From Collinsella sp. (lineage in GTDB: Bacteria > Actinomycetota > Coriobacteriia > Coriobacteriales > Coriobacteriaceae): a DNA stretch of 5,255 nucleotides. Positions 5,172-5,255 of this stretch are shown piece by piece. Numbering within the stretch: position 1 is the stretch's first letter; each line of letters begins with the position of its first letter. Below the pieces are notes generated by a model. That model was not told where the DNA came from. It did not search any database and saw only the letters and a list, made by a program, of their open reading frames with translations. Made by a program: the position numbers and the translations under genes. The DNA is taken from positions 1-5,255 of the forward strand of contig WGSL01000099.1 of the NCBI GenBank assembly GCA_014871665.1. Reading direction: 5' to 3'.

Positions 5172-5255
5172 AGTCGCTGGTTGAGCATAAGTCAGCGAGC
5201 GCCGTCCAGGACGTACAAGTTGGCATGAAAAAGGCAAGGCATAGACCTTCTGGTC

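Larger units (their letters stand above)
4992..5255. other. Intergenic region rich in inverted repeats, no credible gene
   Basis: No protein-coding gene, tRNA or rRNA is recognised here. Minus-strand frames are open from the window edge to stops at about 5106 and 5142, but their codon use lacks the GC-rich third positions of the neighbours. Besides the two hairpins listed separately, there is a 6-bp stem (5174-5179 with 5193-5198), a near-perfect palindrome cgtccaggacg (5203-5213) and a 4-bp hairpin cut by the window end (5244-5255). The density of inverted repeats suggests a structured RNA or a palindromic repeat element. Confidence 0.5.

Noticed and set aside
5106..5255. Minus-strand frame open at the window edge, a possible gene tail
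   Set aside because: It runs through the hairpins, its codon use is unlike the neighbours, and no protein family is recognised.
5225..5255. Plus-strand ATG with ten open codons to the window end
   Set aside because: It is too short to judge, and the nearest SD-like AGG is badly spaced.

Overview
The window is a stretch of chromosome from a GC-rich bacterium, most likely an actinobacterium of the Coriobacteriia (Collinsella-like). This is judged from GC-rich third codon positions, the character of the PyrG and Xer proteins, and the pyrG-xerD pairing. The genus is an impression, not a computed result. All four credible genes lie on the minus strand, so they read from the right end of the window to the left.

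Layout from right to left. Positions 5255-4992 hold no credible gene but are rich in inverted repeats: a 30-position imperfect hairpin, a 19-position hairpin abutting it, and smaller palindromes. A perfect TATAAT box at 4986-4991 precedes a DUF1846 (UPF0371) protein of unknown function (4946-3465). That gene ends at a stem-loop with a short T run (3445-3407). Next is a 112-residue winged-helix protein (3215-2877) with a possible promoter and operator and a structured leader of about 110 nt. It ends at a strong intrinsic terminator (2852-2821). A separate promoter-like sequence then leads into pyrG, CTP synthase (2698-1037). xerD, the tyrosine recombinase (1034-93), follows after only 2 nt and is almost certainly co-transcribed and translationally coupled. 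The left edge (1-92) contains a 14-bp AT-rich palindrome and a perfect 15-bp inverted repeat that may continue beyond the window.

The organisation therefore implies three transcription units: DUF1846 alone, the winged-helix gene alone, and pyrG-xerD. pyrG makes CTP for nucleic acid and lipid synthesis. xerD acts in resolving chromosome dimers at division. No common pathway with the two uncharacterised genes is visible.

The coding content is mostly ordinary. The least explained signal is the hairpin block at 5054-5171. In the larger hairpin all five non-complementary positions become G-U pairs only when read as minus-strand RNA, which suggests a structured RNA or a repeated palindromic element.
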